From: Trichomonas vaginalis G3
Lineage: Eukaryota > Parabasalia > Trichomonadida > Trichomonadidae
Direction: 5' to 3'
Assembly: GCF_026262505.1 (NCBI RefSeq)
Contig: NC_067207.1
Location: 32,766,082-32,830,081, forward strand
Length of the DNA stretch: 64,000 nt
Shown piece by piece: positions 38,814 to 50,385 of the stretch. Position 1 is the stretch's first letter. The number at the start of each line of letters is the position of its first letter. The notes under the pieces were generated by a model. That model was not told the DNA's origin. It saw nothing but the letters and a program-made list of their open reading frames with translations, and did not search any database. The translations under genes and the position numbers were made by a program.

Positions 38814-40702
38814 TTATACTACTCGATCGTTATTGAGATTGTCTAAAACAACTGTACTATGTGTCTCCTCGGATTTCTTTCTAAAGTAAGCGAAATAAAC
38901 TACAATGCATATAATCACAACGACAGCAACACCAATCATGACATATCCAACAATCTTTCCTGCCTTCTTTGCCTTATTTTTACTTATCTCTTTATTCAAA
39001 TCATCATAGTTTAAGGACCATTCAGGAGGAGTTTGTGGATCTCCTTCAAGAACTTTTGATTTTTCATCCATTGGATCTTTGTTGAAATTCATGGAATCAA
39101 GCTTTATTGTTCGGCAAAATCTTTCTGGATCTGGGCAATAGTTCACTTTCAATACACGATGAGATTTACCACTTATGAATTTCACAGGATATGAAAAAGA
39201 TTCGTTGATATTATTTTTAGTGCATTGATATGTAACTTCTTTGTTATCAGCATCAACAGTATGGAACTCAAAACTTTCATATCCATTGCATTTATAAGTT
39301 CCACAAAGATTTTCGAAATGATCTTCTGTGTACTCTGTTTCAGGCATATCCATTAAATGACCTGGAAGAACAGCTTTATTGTTTTCACAATAATATTCCT
39401 GATCATTATATTTTTGATAATCTGAAATAATATCAGCTGAAACGAATTTTTCTCTATTGGGATTATAGAATTGGTTATCTTTGTCATTACAATATTTTTC
39501 AAATTCTAGATATTTACATACATCTTCGGATACATTAAATATTGGAAGTTTGTTTGAAATCGATTTATAATTAAATCCAACAGTGTTGTAACTTGATTGC
39601 AAATAACCTTCTGGGAATTTCTTTTGTGGTGGATCTATTGCAAATCCTTCAATTGTTTTGCCGTTAATTGATTCAGGATGTCCGAAAACTAATGGTTTTG
39701 TATTTGCCCAGTTAATTTTATAATTACCTGTATCCATTAAAACAGCCATTGTTGCATCACTAAACTTTTGAAATGGCGCATCAACATTAGGAACAGATCC
39801 AACCATATATTCAGTATAATAAGTTCATTTTCAAGATGTGATCCTGCTGTGGTTTGTCCGCCTTGATCTTCTAATTCGATACCTGCAGGGCATGACTTAT
39901 TCTTATCTCCATAGAATTTGTCAACACCGAATCTCTTCTTTGCATAAAGATGGGCATAAGGAGTAACTAAGAAATTGTATTTTTTGTTATACTTTGTTAA
40001 TTGACAAGTACTGGTTATATATAATTTATCTTCTTGTTCATAAGGATGGAAACTCCAATACGCTGAGGAAAGGAAACCAATAGCATGTGTCAACTCATGA
40101 AGGACAGTGTAAAAGAATTTGCTTTCGAAATCTGTGTAATCACATGGTTTTTCAGGAACAAATCTTGGATTAAAGTACATTGCTCCAATATATGGTCTAT
40201 ATGATGGTTTAATGAATACTCTTGGTGCTGCTGCAGCTATTATTGAATTTGTTGAATCTAAAGCAATTGATGTAGCAACAATTCCTAAATCTGCATCATT
40301 AAAAACAATTTCATCAAAATCTCCGTAATCTTCTAAATTAGAAACTTTAATAGGAAAACGTAATGATTTAACTTTGATAGTATTTTGTAAGAACTTTATT
40401 ACATTGTCTATTGTTTGTTTAAGGGCGTTTCTTTGGGCATCTGTCAATACATTTTCTTTTTCACAACGGAATCCTGAATCTAAAACTTGACCAACGCGAT
40501 CACATCGCAGTGGATATTCCTTCTTTCCATCCATGAAATCATAACTAAACTTAATTCGAATTGGTCTCCATTTATCTGAAACATCGAAAGTTTCCGAATC
40601 TCCTAGTGACTCTCTTCGTGGACCATCTGAAATATTAAGTTTTTTAAAGAGAAGGTCATGCTGGCAAACGAAGTTGAAATGGCAAATTAATGCAGAAAGC
40701 AT
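38814..40702 (-). pseudogene. GP63/leishmanolysin-like metallopeptidase (M8), single frameshift
   Basis: ATG at 40700-40702 with a hydrophobic signal-like start. The first frame (321 codons) holds the zinc site HELTHAIGF and the downstream third-ligand region TTAGSHLENEL. Just after that a one-base shift near 39829 leads to the second frame (330 codons), which has a Cys-rich domain and a C-terminal membrane anchor (VGYVMIGVAVVVIICIVVYF) with a short cytoplasmic tail. This is the normal architecture of surface GP63 proteins, a large family in trichomonads involved in degrading host proteins. The single shift between two otherwise clean halves could be a sequence error. Confidence 0.88.
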
Positions 40703-41067
40703 TAAATTTTTATGTTGAAAAATCGGATATAAACCGTTTTCTCAGAAAACTGGAAATTATATGAAAAAATACTTTATTTGACTCTTTCGGATATATTTTT
40801 AAAAAATCGGATATGAATTCAATATGTCAGATTTAAGAAATTCGCTAAAATTATTATGGACTTCTGCTTAGCTAATTGGATACATCATCATTATGGATGA
40901 CTATTAGAAAAGTAAAATAATCGTTTCATATGTTAATCATGTCATTTAACTAAACACACGATAATTTCTAAAACAATTGTGGAGTTTTTAAAATAAAACA
41001 TTTCAGAGGAGATTTGAGAAAAAAACGTGACAAGAGAAATTTTTTACATCAAACAAAAAAAAAGTTT
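40703..41067. other. Intergenic, nothing recognised
   Basis: Spacer between the start of the GP63 gene and the end of the ubiquitin-hydrolase relic; AT-rich, featureless. Confidence 0.45.
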
Positions 41068-43428
41068 TTATATTCGTTTATAGAACAAAATATAAGGATT
41101 AGAAGACTTTGTATTTGATGAAGCCTTATAAACAGCCTCATCATTATACGTATACCAATTTTCATCGGTAGAATCAAAGATATTTGCTGTATAATGGCCT
41201 CCATTTAGAGTTCCTATATGATTAATATAGGCGTAAAGCCTATATTTCTGTTCTTTATCCTTTTGAGGTCCGACTAAATAAGGAGACATGTCGATTTCTG
41301 TTGGAAAATCAACAACAACGTTTAATTTTTTATATTCTCCGTTTTCTTGTGTAAATCTCTGCAGTTGCATAATGAGAACATCAGCAACAGACCATATTGT
41401 AGCATTTGCAACCGCATTTACGAACTTTTTGCAGTGAGGACAAAACCATTTGTTGAAATTCTCGAGTTTTTGAGGAAATGACATTTGTTTTATACATTCT
41501 TCAAGCCCGTAATCTGTTTGGTTACATGGAAAAGAGCCATCATAACCGTAATCGAGTGGGCATAAAGATCCCCAGTTAAATCCTAATGATTCTTTAGTAA
41601 ATTCGGGATTTAATATGACTTTGATACTTTGGTTGCTTATATCTCCGTATTCATCGTTTTCTTCATCAAAATTCGAATTAAAATTCAATTTTATCGAAAA
41701 TTTCTGGTTTTTGAAAATCTATTTCTGATGAATGTGTCAATGATTGCTCGAAAGCTCTCATTTTGTCCGTTGTCGGATACTTAGATTTCTCATAAAAATA
41801 AATTAATTTTTTCTTCAACGATTTCTTCAAGTTTTTTGGACTTTGAAGGTGATTCTATAAGTATTGGACCATCAAGGACCTCGAATTGTCCACGAACTTT
41901 TGATTTTGGAACGACAATATTCATTAAAACTTGCATTGAGCAACGTTCAAGAACGTTCAATTGCATAAAAATCAATCTTTTTGACGGTTTTAGATGCAGT
42001 TATTTTGAATTCCGATGACAGAAAATCTCTTGGAAAGATATATAAATCTTCTGCTTTAAATCTCGTTTGTGCGTCATCAAAAATGTCATCTATTTCTTAA
42101 TCTTCACTTACTAATATCTTTACAATGTATCTTGGCCGCTTAAGATCAGCGGGAATGTACATATATCTGATTGTTTCGAGATTTGTCTTCGAAATCGGGA
42201 TAGAAAGTGAAGAATAAGCATCAAAAACAACTTTCTTGTTTCCGCATTCATCGCATTTCACTTCTGTTCGTAATTGTCCATGAAATATATCAACAATAGC
42301 AGAATCAAACAGAAGTTTATGCCTTTTCCATGCCAAATCTGCTGTTTCATTATCATTCGTGCCATCACCAACAACTCCTTCGATGTAGCACCTTTTTGTA
42401 ACTCGATTTAAATCTCCACTCAAATCTGACAATAAACAAAGCAAAAATTCCTGCGAATCCTGTTGTTGGCTGTTATTAAATTGTGGATGGAATTTTCCTA
42501 TCGAGTTTTTCAAGTCATACGGGGAAATAACTTTTTGTTTCTTTGTCCAGATGTCATTTATCAATTGCGCGAACTGATGAGCAACGATTCCACCTGTTCC
42601 TTTCGGATTCTGCTCATTTAACTCTCTCCGCCATAATCCGGACTCGAAATACTGAAATAATAATTCTGTGTGCGCTAAAACTTGAAGAGAAGAGTTGATA
42701 TAGCATGTATTACCTATATTATCTAATCCTACGTGTCCTAATGTTTGTGGTGTTGCTATAATTGGCGTAATTCCAGATGACATCGAAGAATTCGTTCTGG
42801 AAATGGTAAATTTGCCTCTAGATGATGTATTTCTATTGTCTGTTTTAAGTTTTAATAGTATTTCTTGCGTATTAATGATATAACATTGTTCTAAGTAAAA
42901 ATCATCTCGAAATATGGATAAAACGTTCTTATTCCAGTAATCTACGAGATATGTGGCATCAGGATTGATTCCAAAGTGTTCGCATGCTCGTTTTTTAATA
43001 TCTCGGACGTATTCGTATCGATTTGTTAAAATTTCGAATTCTTGGTCTGAAAAAATGATTTTAAGGTGCCATTTTATGATTAACGGTACTGGTGTATTTG
43101 TAGCGGGGTTATTGATCATTTCTACAGTAATTTCTGGCCCGCCACCGTACCAATCAAAAAATAATTTATAAACAGCTTCAGGAATGCAAATATAATCGTA
43201 ATTATCCATGATTGTTATTTTTATTTGATCTTTATCGAGTAAATGGTTATTATCTATTTCACCAAGTTTAATTTCAGGATCAATTTCTTCATTTTCAAAT
43301 CCTGTGACTTTCTTCCATTTTGAAAACCATCTAAATGATAGTAAATAACCCTTATCGCCAACTTTGAGTTCATTTTGCTCAAGAGCTTTTGCTATTTCCA
43401 ATTTTTGTTTCTCATTCGTTGGCGCCAT
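41068..43428 (-). pseudogene. Ubiquitin-specific protease (USP, C19) with DUSP domain, disrupted
   Basis: Start chosen at MAPTNEKQK (43426-43428). The N-terminal DUSP-like domain spans about residues 1-120 (FRWFSKWKKVTG, LFFDWYGGGPEI). The Cys box GNTCYINSSLQ follows at about residue 240 and the QDSQEF block about 100 residues later; in the last 206-codon frame the His box reads YINHIGTLNGGHYTANI with YNDEAVY. These make up a USP4/15-type catalytic domain that removes ubiquitin. Between 42099 and 41690 the frame is broken by an in-frame TAA and at least three shifts, which is more than one sequence error, so it is probably a pseudogene. Confidence 0.85.
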
Positions 43429-43647
43429 ATATTTCTGACTCAATTTTGTATCGTTTTTAAATCATATCATTTAAACATACAAAATAGAATAAAATTTTAA
43501 AAATTAGAAATGAACTTTTCACTTCACTTTTCTTTTTATTATCAATATAAACTGTCAAAATTATTAAGGAATTGAAGGAAAAAAATGTTTTTTGTAAACT
43601 GTCAAATTTTCAAAATTAAACGTCAAAAATAATTTTTTTATAGTTTG

Positions 43648-45627
43648 ATGAATAAAGAAGAATCTTTGAGACAGTTAGAGAATTGGAAGCAAAATATAAC
43701 TAAATCTCTGGAAACTGTTCAAAGCGATTATGATAAATATGTAAAATTATTAAAGACATGCGTTGAAAAAGAAAGATTTCAATCAATTATTGAAGATCTC
43801 GAACAGTACACATATATTGCAATATGCAGAAACGGATATACTCAATTACTCGAAGTGATTAACGAGTTTATCGAGAATTTCGAATCAATTTTTAATAATA
43901 TTCATGATGAAATTTTACAAGTCAAGCTTGAACATCTTCGTGGCATTGTTAATTTAATTAATGAAGGCAAGCTTGGCAAGAATAGACTCGAATTGTCTAT
44001 TTTGGACGACGTACAACCTGATGAACCAGGTCATTTCGAAAACATCATATTTGGAGATAGCCAGCCAAGTCCACGCGACGTAGTTATGAATACAAATGAA
44101 ATTGCTTTCGCAATTGGCGACCATTCTCAGCTACTTTTAGCTCAATTAAGTAAAATTGTAAAATATGAAATGATTATTCACAAATCAACGGTCAAAAGTC
44201 AAACAGATTACATTCCCGACGACAAATATCCACAGCGTCCTGACAGAAACCCTTCAATTTTTATTCATTTCGATTATCAAAAAGAAAATGAGAAATCTAT
44301 ACCGATATTACTACCAAAAACCATGAAATCATTACTCAACCAGATAAAATTCCACCATAGATACGATTGGAAAGTCTCCAAACTCATAAATGATTCAAAT
44401 GAAGAGATTACAAATATAAAAAATATATGCCCTGGAATGACAATCACCGTTATTTGCGAAAAGCCTTTATCTACGAAACCAATAGTTGTCCAAACACCTG
44501 ATGATAAAGGCCAATTGACGCCAACTAAAATTTTCAACCCATCTCCTGAAATTTATCGTTATTACCACGACGAATTGCTTCCAAAACAAAAGGCAGAACG
44601 ATTATTACAGGGAAATTCAGAAATTCAAGAGCAAAATCAAGAAAATGAAACAAATTCACCGATGAAACTCAGCAAAACACAAAGAAACTATCAAAAAGAG
44701 AATGATATCATATATCCATACGCTATGACCAGATTAATTTACCAATCTACCTTAAATCAAGGAAAAAAGAAAGATATGAACTCAACAATGGCTCCTAGAC
44801 GACTTCCTCGCTTCTTTCCAGGTATAATTCCTTCATTGGAGATGTATTCTCCTAAAAAGAAAGAAGAAATTCGCGAAATTAAACCAAAAACTCCGAAAAT
44901 TCAAGACGAAGAAGTAAAAGCGAGCCCTACAAAGCTTGCCGCCTTGAAGATGGTCCGACCTATTGTCACAATCAGTGATAAAAAGATAGAACACATTGTA
45001 ACTTCGACGGATTCAGCGAATATCAAGGATTCTATATCGGCAACAGTATTCAATAACCTTGTTAAAAATTCCATCTTCGGAGATCAGGCACAGTTAAGCA
45101 ATGGATCTGAGGTTTTCGAAGAAGAAAAAGAAAATCAAAATCAAATTAAGGTTGAAAACGACCAAAACGACAAATCTAATGATGAACTGATAGACGAACA
45201 GAAGCATGAAGAAGTCCAACCCTCAAATAGCCCTGAAAACGAAATTTTGAAAGAAAATGAAAAAATGCCAAATCCTGAAAACGAAGCGGAATCGAATAAT
45301 AATGATGAAAATGATTCCCCTACAATGCAGCCATTAACACCGACGAAACAGATAAAGCATAAAAAGCTTGATTCTAAACGTCCTAAATATGTATCAACAA
45401 GTCATGAAGATTTTAAGTATCTTGATATACCGACATCTCCTGATCCTACAAAGTGCTTGTTATCACCAACTGTTTATGATTTACCATCTGAAAACGAAAT
45501 ATTGGATGAAGGAATGGAAGAAGAAGATATTCCTGAACCAGAAGAAGAAAATATGGAGCCATTAGAAGAGCTCCATGAGTTTGATGAAGAAGAAGATGGT
45601 TATGCTGAAGATGAAATGGAATTATAA
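43648..45627 (+). CDS. 659-residue acidic, coiled-coil protein, unrecognised
   Basis: Start chosen at MNKEESLRQL (43648); the codon before is TTG. Residues 1-110 form coiled coils. A compact segment at about 195-275 (NPSIFIHFDYQKENEK, then DWKVSKLINDSNEEI and CPGMTITVI) has the strand pattern of a ubiquitin-like or doublecortin-like fold, unproven. The remainder is low-complexity with Lys/Pro/Thr and then very Glu/Asp-rich runs ending EEEDGYAEDEMEL. Intact frame. It diverges from the USP relic across 219 bp. Probably a host cytoskeletal or scaffold protein. Confidence 0.7.
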   Translation: MNKEESLRQLENWKQNITKSLETVQSDYDKYVKLLKTCVEKERFQSIIEDLEQYTYIAICRNGYTQLLEVINEFIENFESIFNNIHDEILQVKLEHLRGIVNLINEGKLGKNRLELSILDDVQPDEPGHFENIIFGDSQPSPRDVVMNTNEIAFAIGDHSQLLLAQLSKIVKYEMIIHKSTVKSQTDYIPDDKYPQRPDRNPSIFIHFDYQKENEKSIPILLPKTMKSLLNQIKFHHRYDWKVSKLINDSNEEITNIKNICPGMTITVICEKPLSTKPIVVQTPDDKGQLTPTKIFNPSPEIYRYYHDELLPKQKAERLLQGNSEIQEQNQENETNSPMKLSKTQRNYQKENDIIYPYAMTRLIYQSTLNQGKKKDMNSTMAPRRLPRFFPGIIPSLEMYSPKKKEEIREIKPKTPKIQDEEVKASPTKLAALKMVRPIVTISDKKIEHIVTSTDSANIKDSISATVFNNLVKNSIFGDQAQLSNGSEVFEEEKENQNQIKVENDQNDKSNDELIDEQKHEEVQPSNSPENEILKENEKMPNPENEAESNNNDENDSPTMQPLTPTKQIKHKKLDSKRPKYVSTSHEDFKYLDIPTSPDPTKCLLSPTVYDLPSENEILDEGMEEEDIPEPEEENMEPLEELHEFDEEEDGYAEDEMEL

Positions 45628-46603
45628 GTTTTTTTTACTCTTGGTTTACTTTTTTTATATACTAGAGTCAAAATCTCGAGCACAAAAGTGACATTGAATA
45701 CTTGTAAGTATTGAATTCCCATGTAAACTATTCATTTCTATCGTTTTTTGTAGTCCACATTTCCTCACTCTCGATTTTACTCATAAAAATATTAAAAAAT
45801 CACTATACAATATATAAAATATATATTTATATGGTTAAAACAATGTTATTTTTGCGAGATTTCATCTGAAATTAAAATTAGGGATTTTTTGAATTTTGAA
45901 CTAAAATTTGTGATTGGCAAATATTGAATAATCGATTGGAATATGAAAGAAATACTTTAAAATTGAATAGAATGTGCCGATAGAATTTTTCTCACAATTT
46001 TAAAAAGTTGTTCAAATCCTATTTTTGATTGAGTTTTTGCAATTGTTATATATCAAGTGACAAGCTAAAAATAAAATTTTTGTTGCACTACTATTTTTGC
46101 AACAATTTGTAAATTACGTGCATCCCTTGTATTCCAGTGATCAACATCGAGATTACATATTGTAAGAAATCCTTTTGAAGTAGATCTCTATTTGAATTCA
46201 AATTCGGACAGTCTATTTCATGTTGCTTCGTGAGAATGTATATAATTTGCAATGTGAATATTATATAATTGATTCTGTATAAATAAGTAATTATGCTTTA
46301 GGAAACTGCTCGGCATTGCATGAGATCTAATCTTATAATAATTTTTTAGATATGTTGAAATATGTAATATTTAGCTTCAATATCATTTATTATGGTGTGT
46401 CTTTGCTGTTTTTTTGATATTGGATATCAATGACTCTTCTGTGAACGAAAAAATCATATAAATCATTAAATTCTAAACGTAAGCGAAACTCATTCAATTT
46501 ATTATTAGAATCAAATCTATTTTAAAATTGAGCTATTCGTTAAATCACAAAAGGATACTTTATATTTTTAGTCAAAATTTGTTGATAGGAGCTTATTGGC
46601 GCA
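45628..46603. other. Intergenic, nothing recognised
   Basis: AT-rich spacer downstream of the acidic protein gene; short random frames only. Confidence 0.5.
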
Positions 46604-47045
46604 ATCTCATGTTCTTCCTGGAAGCAGCGCACAGACCAGTCAGAAGCGCTCCTTCCAGGACCAGAAAGACTAGAAGGGGGTCCTGACCTTGAGAAAGGAC
46701 CCCCTTCCAGGTCTTTCTGGGACAATTCGGTTCGCATTGCGAGTGTCTGCTGCTTCTTTTGACCAAAGCAGCAGACACTCGCAATTATATGTTGCGGCAA
46801 GTGCATCTGTGGTGTCGGAATGCACTTGCCGCGAACTTCGAGCAATCTCCTGATCTTCCTGGAAGCAGCGCACAGACCAGTCAGAAGCGCTCCTTCCAGG
46901 ACCAGAAAGACTAGAAGGGGGTCCTGACCTTGAGAAAGGACCCCCTTCCAGGTCTTTCTCCAAGGAACATTGTGCCATTGTGGGAGACATGCAGAGGCAA
47001 TGTCTCCCAGAATGATACATTGCGACCAACACGAGTGAATGGGAC
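46604..47045. repeat. Host-side hairpin cluster with a 241-bp repeat
   Basis: GC-richer than its surroundings. Successive stems: TCCTGGAAGCAGCGC with GCGCTCCTTCCAGGA (one mismatch); CCAGAAAGAC-GAAGGGGGTCC with its complement; a perfect 20-bp stem ATTGCGAGTGTCTGCTGCTT; and a perfect stem GCGGCAAGTGCAT. The first two stems then recur 241 bp later (46857 onward), followed by a different stem TGGGAGACAT / ATGTCTCCCA. Sequence is unrelated to the array at 12.7-13.9 kb but the construction is the same. Open frames crossing it are not genes. Confidence 0.88.
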
Positions 47046-47491
47046 ACTCTATTCTTTCAATTTTCTCATTAATATTTTATCTTTTTTTATTAGATCAATA
47101 AATAAACTCTTTTAATGTTCACAATTACATAAATCCATATGAATCAATTCGCTATTTATTTAGTCTCTAATTTTAATAGCTTTTTTGAATCTTAGTAGTA
47201 TATGTGGAAGGGTTTTGTGACTTTTTTTGTAAACGTAAGAATTCATACAATATCGAGCGATTTTGTATCATTTTTTTAACATATGAAGTAAAAAATGTAT
47301 GATTCTTACGGTTTTTATTCTTACGGTTTTTGAATAAATCAAGATTTAAAAAATTTTCAAAATTGTAAGACATTTACACTCAGCCCATACATAATGAAAT
47401 AAAAAATATATTTATTTATAAACCATTAAAAAAATTAACATGAATTTTAATGGTTTATTTTATCTTTTATAAAAGAAGCTATATATAGATG
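47046..47491. other. Junction region between host DNA and element B
   Basis: The left end of element B must lie here, but without its right end the terminal repeat cannot be recognised. A perfect 13-bp hairpin (TAAACCATTAAAA at 47419-47431 with 47445-47457) is the only structure seen. Confidence 0.4.
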
Positions 47492-47702
47492 ATGTCAGAT
47501 ATTCCGCGATTAATTAAACATTGTTTAAATCCTGAATGGGTTTAATAATCATCCGTGTAAAATTTTAGAACTTGGTAACGAAAAACTTCAGAAAAAATTA
47601 AACGAAAGACTATCAAAAGATAAAGTTGAAAGAGTAAATAAACTCGCTAAAGGTAATGGTAATGATGAAGAAGAATTTGATGAGTTCAACATAGAACTTT
47701 AA
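47492..47702 (+). pseudogene. Small element B protein, frame-interrupted
   Basis: MSDIPRLIKHCLNPEWV, then a shift near 47540, then a charged helical frame (ILELGNEKLQKKLNERLSK) ending EEEFDEFNIEL at the TAA 47700-47702. About 69 codons in all. Stops face the convergent gene at 47707 with a 4-bp gap. Family unknown. Confidence 0.45.
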
Positions 47703-47706
47703 GAAA

Positions 47707-48075
47707 CTAATAATTATTTGAATTTATGATATCAATTATTTGATTTATTCTTTCTTCGATCTCTTCTATTCTTTTTGTTAAATCATCAATTTTCATTAAT
47801 GAGGTGATTCTTGATTGAGGAATAGATTTCAAACTAACCACCCCTTTTATTTTTGAAATTTTGAATCCATCAACTTTAAACATTTTATTCAATTTACACG
47901 TTGTCAATTCTTCAAATAATTTTTTATTATTAGCATAATAGTCATTAAATTCTTCAACAGATGAAAAAATTTTTATTTCAGTAATTGGTTTAACAACGTT
48001 TATTTTTTGTTGAACATTTTCACTTTCATTTATTTCTTCCTCCTCTGTTTCATTTATTTTTAAAATCGGTTTCAT
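47707..48075 (-). CDS. 122-residue coiled-coil protein
   Basis: Intact frame. Acidic N-terminus (NETEEEEINESENV), a middle alpha/beta segment (IFSSVEEFNDYYANNK), and a C-terminal coiled coil (LTKRIEEIEERINQIIDI). It diverges from the small amphipathic protein at 48144 across 68 bp. Not recognised. Confidence 0.6.
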   Translation of the reverse strand: MKPILKINETEEEEINESENVQQKINVVKPITEIKIFSSVEEFNDYYANNKKLFEELTTCKLNKMFKVDGFKISKIKGVVSLKSIPQSRITSLMKIDDLTKRIEEIEERINQIIDIINSNNY

Positions 48076-48143
48076 TTATCATTAAATAAAAATTAGAATA
48101 TAAGTGATGAAATATATTTTTTTTAATTAATATTAAATCAGAA

Positions 48144-48431
48144 ATGGCGGCAGGATTCTTTAAAAAATTATGGGATGGAATTAAGAAAGCTGTGGGTTGG
48201 GTTCATAAAAAGATTATTAAACCCGTTGCAAACTTTTTGGCACCAGTAGCGAAAACGGCAGGAACTATCATAGGCGGAGTATTAGGTACTAAAGCAGGTA
48301 ATCCGGCGATGGGAGCACAAGCAGGTAACGCAGTTGGTGGAATTGCTGAAGGAATACTTAATAAAATAGGGGTAGATAGTGGAAAAATAAATATGAGATC
48401 CTATGGATCATCTCACCGCTTAGCGGCTTAA
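48144..48431 (+). CDS. 95-residue amphipathic, Gly/Ala-rich protein, candidate membrane-active virion protein
   Basis: Starts MAAGFFKKLWDGIKKAVGWV, a basic amphipathic helix, followed by an Ala/Gly-rich hydrophobic segment (GTIIGGVLGTKAGNPAMGAQ). Complete frame. Convergent with, and similar in its first residues to, the next protein (MAAGIFKKLWDRVKR). Position just before the capsid gene and composition recall the adenovirus-type internal virion proteins. Function inferred only. Confidence 0.55.
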   Translation: MAAGFFKKLWDGIKKAVGWVHKKIIKPVANFLAPVAKTAGTIIGGVLGTKAGNPAMGAQAGNAVGGIAEGILNKIGVDSGKINMRSYGSSHRLAA

Positions 48432-48439
48432 AATTATTT

Positions 48440-48655
48440 TTATCTTAGTATCGGTTGTAGTCTTTGATAAACTTTTTCTCCTTTATTTAAAACTTCTCTT
48501 ATTGGGGCAGCTTTTGGTGTTATTGATTCAGCAACGTCACTAATTGCTTCTTTATTCTTAAATATCCAATTTGCCCCCTTCTTCAATGTTTCCCAAACTT
48601 TACTCGCTCCTCTTTTTACTCTATCCCACAGTTTCTTAAATATACCTGCAGCCAT
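48440..48655 (-). CDS. 71-residue basic amphipathic protein
   Basis: MAAGIFKKLWDRVKRGASKV start, close to the protein at 48144, then a helical remainder ending VYQRLQPILR. The two genes converge, with their stops 8 bp apart, as if derived from an inverted duplication. It diverges from the capsid gene across 69 bp. Probably a small virion protein. Confidence 0.55.
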   Translation of the reverse strand: MAAGIFKKLWDRVKRGASKVWETLKKGANWIFKNKEAISDVAESITPKAAPIREVLNKGEKVYQRLQPILR

Positions 48656-48724
48656 AGTTGATTATTTCATTAAAATTAAAAATTCATTTTCATCTTTTAA
48701 TTTTGATTTTTTATTTATTAATAA

Positions 48725-50361
48725 ATGACGACTAACTATTTAGTGCCAAACACCAAACCGATTAATGGAAATGTGTTTCATTCATTCGAAAAGATAAATG
48801 AAATATTCGCAAAGAATGACGGTAGAAGATATTATAGAGAACTTGAAAGTTCATGCTATGACTCTGATGCTCCATATTTTGATGATAAACAAACTCATTT
48901 AAGAATTACAAATCCAGCTCATGATGTGAACCAATTAGGTGACACATATATTAAACGCAAAGTTAAAGCAACTCTAGTTTCAAATAAAGCTTTCACATGT
49001 GATGCCGCTTTTAAATGCATGCGTTTATTCGTTGGTTACAAATCATCAAATCAAAGCTTTAAACAATTAGAAGTAGAAACCGAAAGAGGTGATGCCGGTT
49101 ATCTTCAGATGGATTGCGCCCGTGAATCTTTTGCATTTGCAACATATAAACCAAAATCAGAAAGGAAAGTTAAAAAGTTTGTTCATTCGTTATATAATAA
49201 TGTTCAAAAATATGATAACTCAGTATGTGGTAAATATATTGACCCTTCAGAAGTTTTCAAGAAAGCAAATGAAGAAGTTGATGTCACTTTTGATATGATT
49301 ATTCCGGTAAATGATTTGTTAGCATTTCAGGCGTTCGATGATTATCCTAAATCATTTGGTGATATCATTCTTAAATATTATGTTTTCAGGGATACTTTAG
49401 TATTTTGTCAGGTTGACCCGTTAAGAGTTGCTGATTTACAAAATTACGTTTATGAAAAGATAACTGATGAAAATTATGAAAAGATTATGAATCATTTATA
49501 AATATGATCGTAAATTCCAACAAATCGGACTTCCTACCAAATTAATTACAAGCTTAGCCGCTACATCTGCTGACGCAACAGTTGATGACGTTATTATTTC
49601 ATGCACAAAGATGGAAGTTTTAGAGGATAAATGCATTACACCAGGATACGGTTTAATTGAAGAATCAATTAAAGCAATACCACGTTTATTTAGTAAGGAA
49701 GATCCATTCATGATTCCAGCTCAACATATTGACGTTCGTTCACTAAATGGAGGTTGCATCACTCCTGAAGGTATTAGCTCAGATTTCTCATACGCTCTTC
49801 ATAATGTTACAGATGTTGTGTTAACATTTCCAAAGAATGCAATGCAAAGAACAGTTTTAGAAAATCCAATGCTTCGAGGTCTTCAGGTCACTATAGATTC
49901 CAGAAACTTCCCCGATCAAGCGATGACCACAGTGGGCGACATATTCTTTACACGTATGCTTCAAGCTTCTGATTTAGATGGAGTGAATGAATGCACAGAA
50001 GAATACGAGGACTCATTAACTAGACCACTGAATGATGATAATGGCACGCCATTAGCTAGAACATGGAAAGACCAAACTTCATTCTTATGCACTATTCCAG
50101 TTCAACGTGATGGAGCGGGTATACTTTGATGGATTAGAAACTTTCAACTCACAAGTTACAGTACAAGTGAAAGCATATCCAATCATTCAGGGTGAAAATG
50201 ACACTTACTGTTCAAAGGTGACAAATCCTCCTCAGGTTTGGTTTACTAGGACTACATATTGGACATGGACACCGGATGAAGGTTTGAAATATCATCCAAC
50301 AGGTACACCACCACAGTATAGAAGTTCATATGATGAAATATTGATGAATAGAAATGTTTAA
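48725..50361 (+). pseudogene. Major capsid protein of element B (double jelly-roll type), frame-interrupted
   Basis: ATG at 48725 (MTTNYLVPNTKPING). The first 258 codons end with the block IPVNDLLAFQAFDDYP, LKYYVF and LVFCQVDP, which is characteristic of Maverick capsid proteins of trichomonads. Shifts near 49498 and 50115 lead into frames containing IEESIKAIPRLF, FPKNAMQRTVLENPMLRG and finally PPQVWFTRTTYWTWTPDEG. Total about 540 codons, the usual size. The two breaks separate otherwise clean segments and may be sequence errors. It is followed 24 bp later by the packaging ATPase, as in other Polintons. Confidence 0.75.
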
Positions 50362-50385
50362 AATTATAAATTTATTTTTGATTAA

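Noticed and set aside
43429..43443. Starting the ubiquitin hydrolase at 43443
   Set aside because: The codon there is TTG; the first ATG is at 43426-43428.
46540..47047. Minus-strand frames of 60-125 codons in the host hairpin cluster
   Set aside because: They repeat the same peptide because the DNA repeats; no recognisable protein and stems explain the openness.
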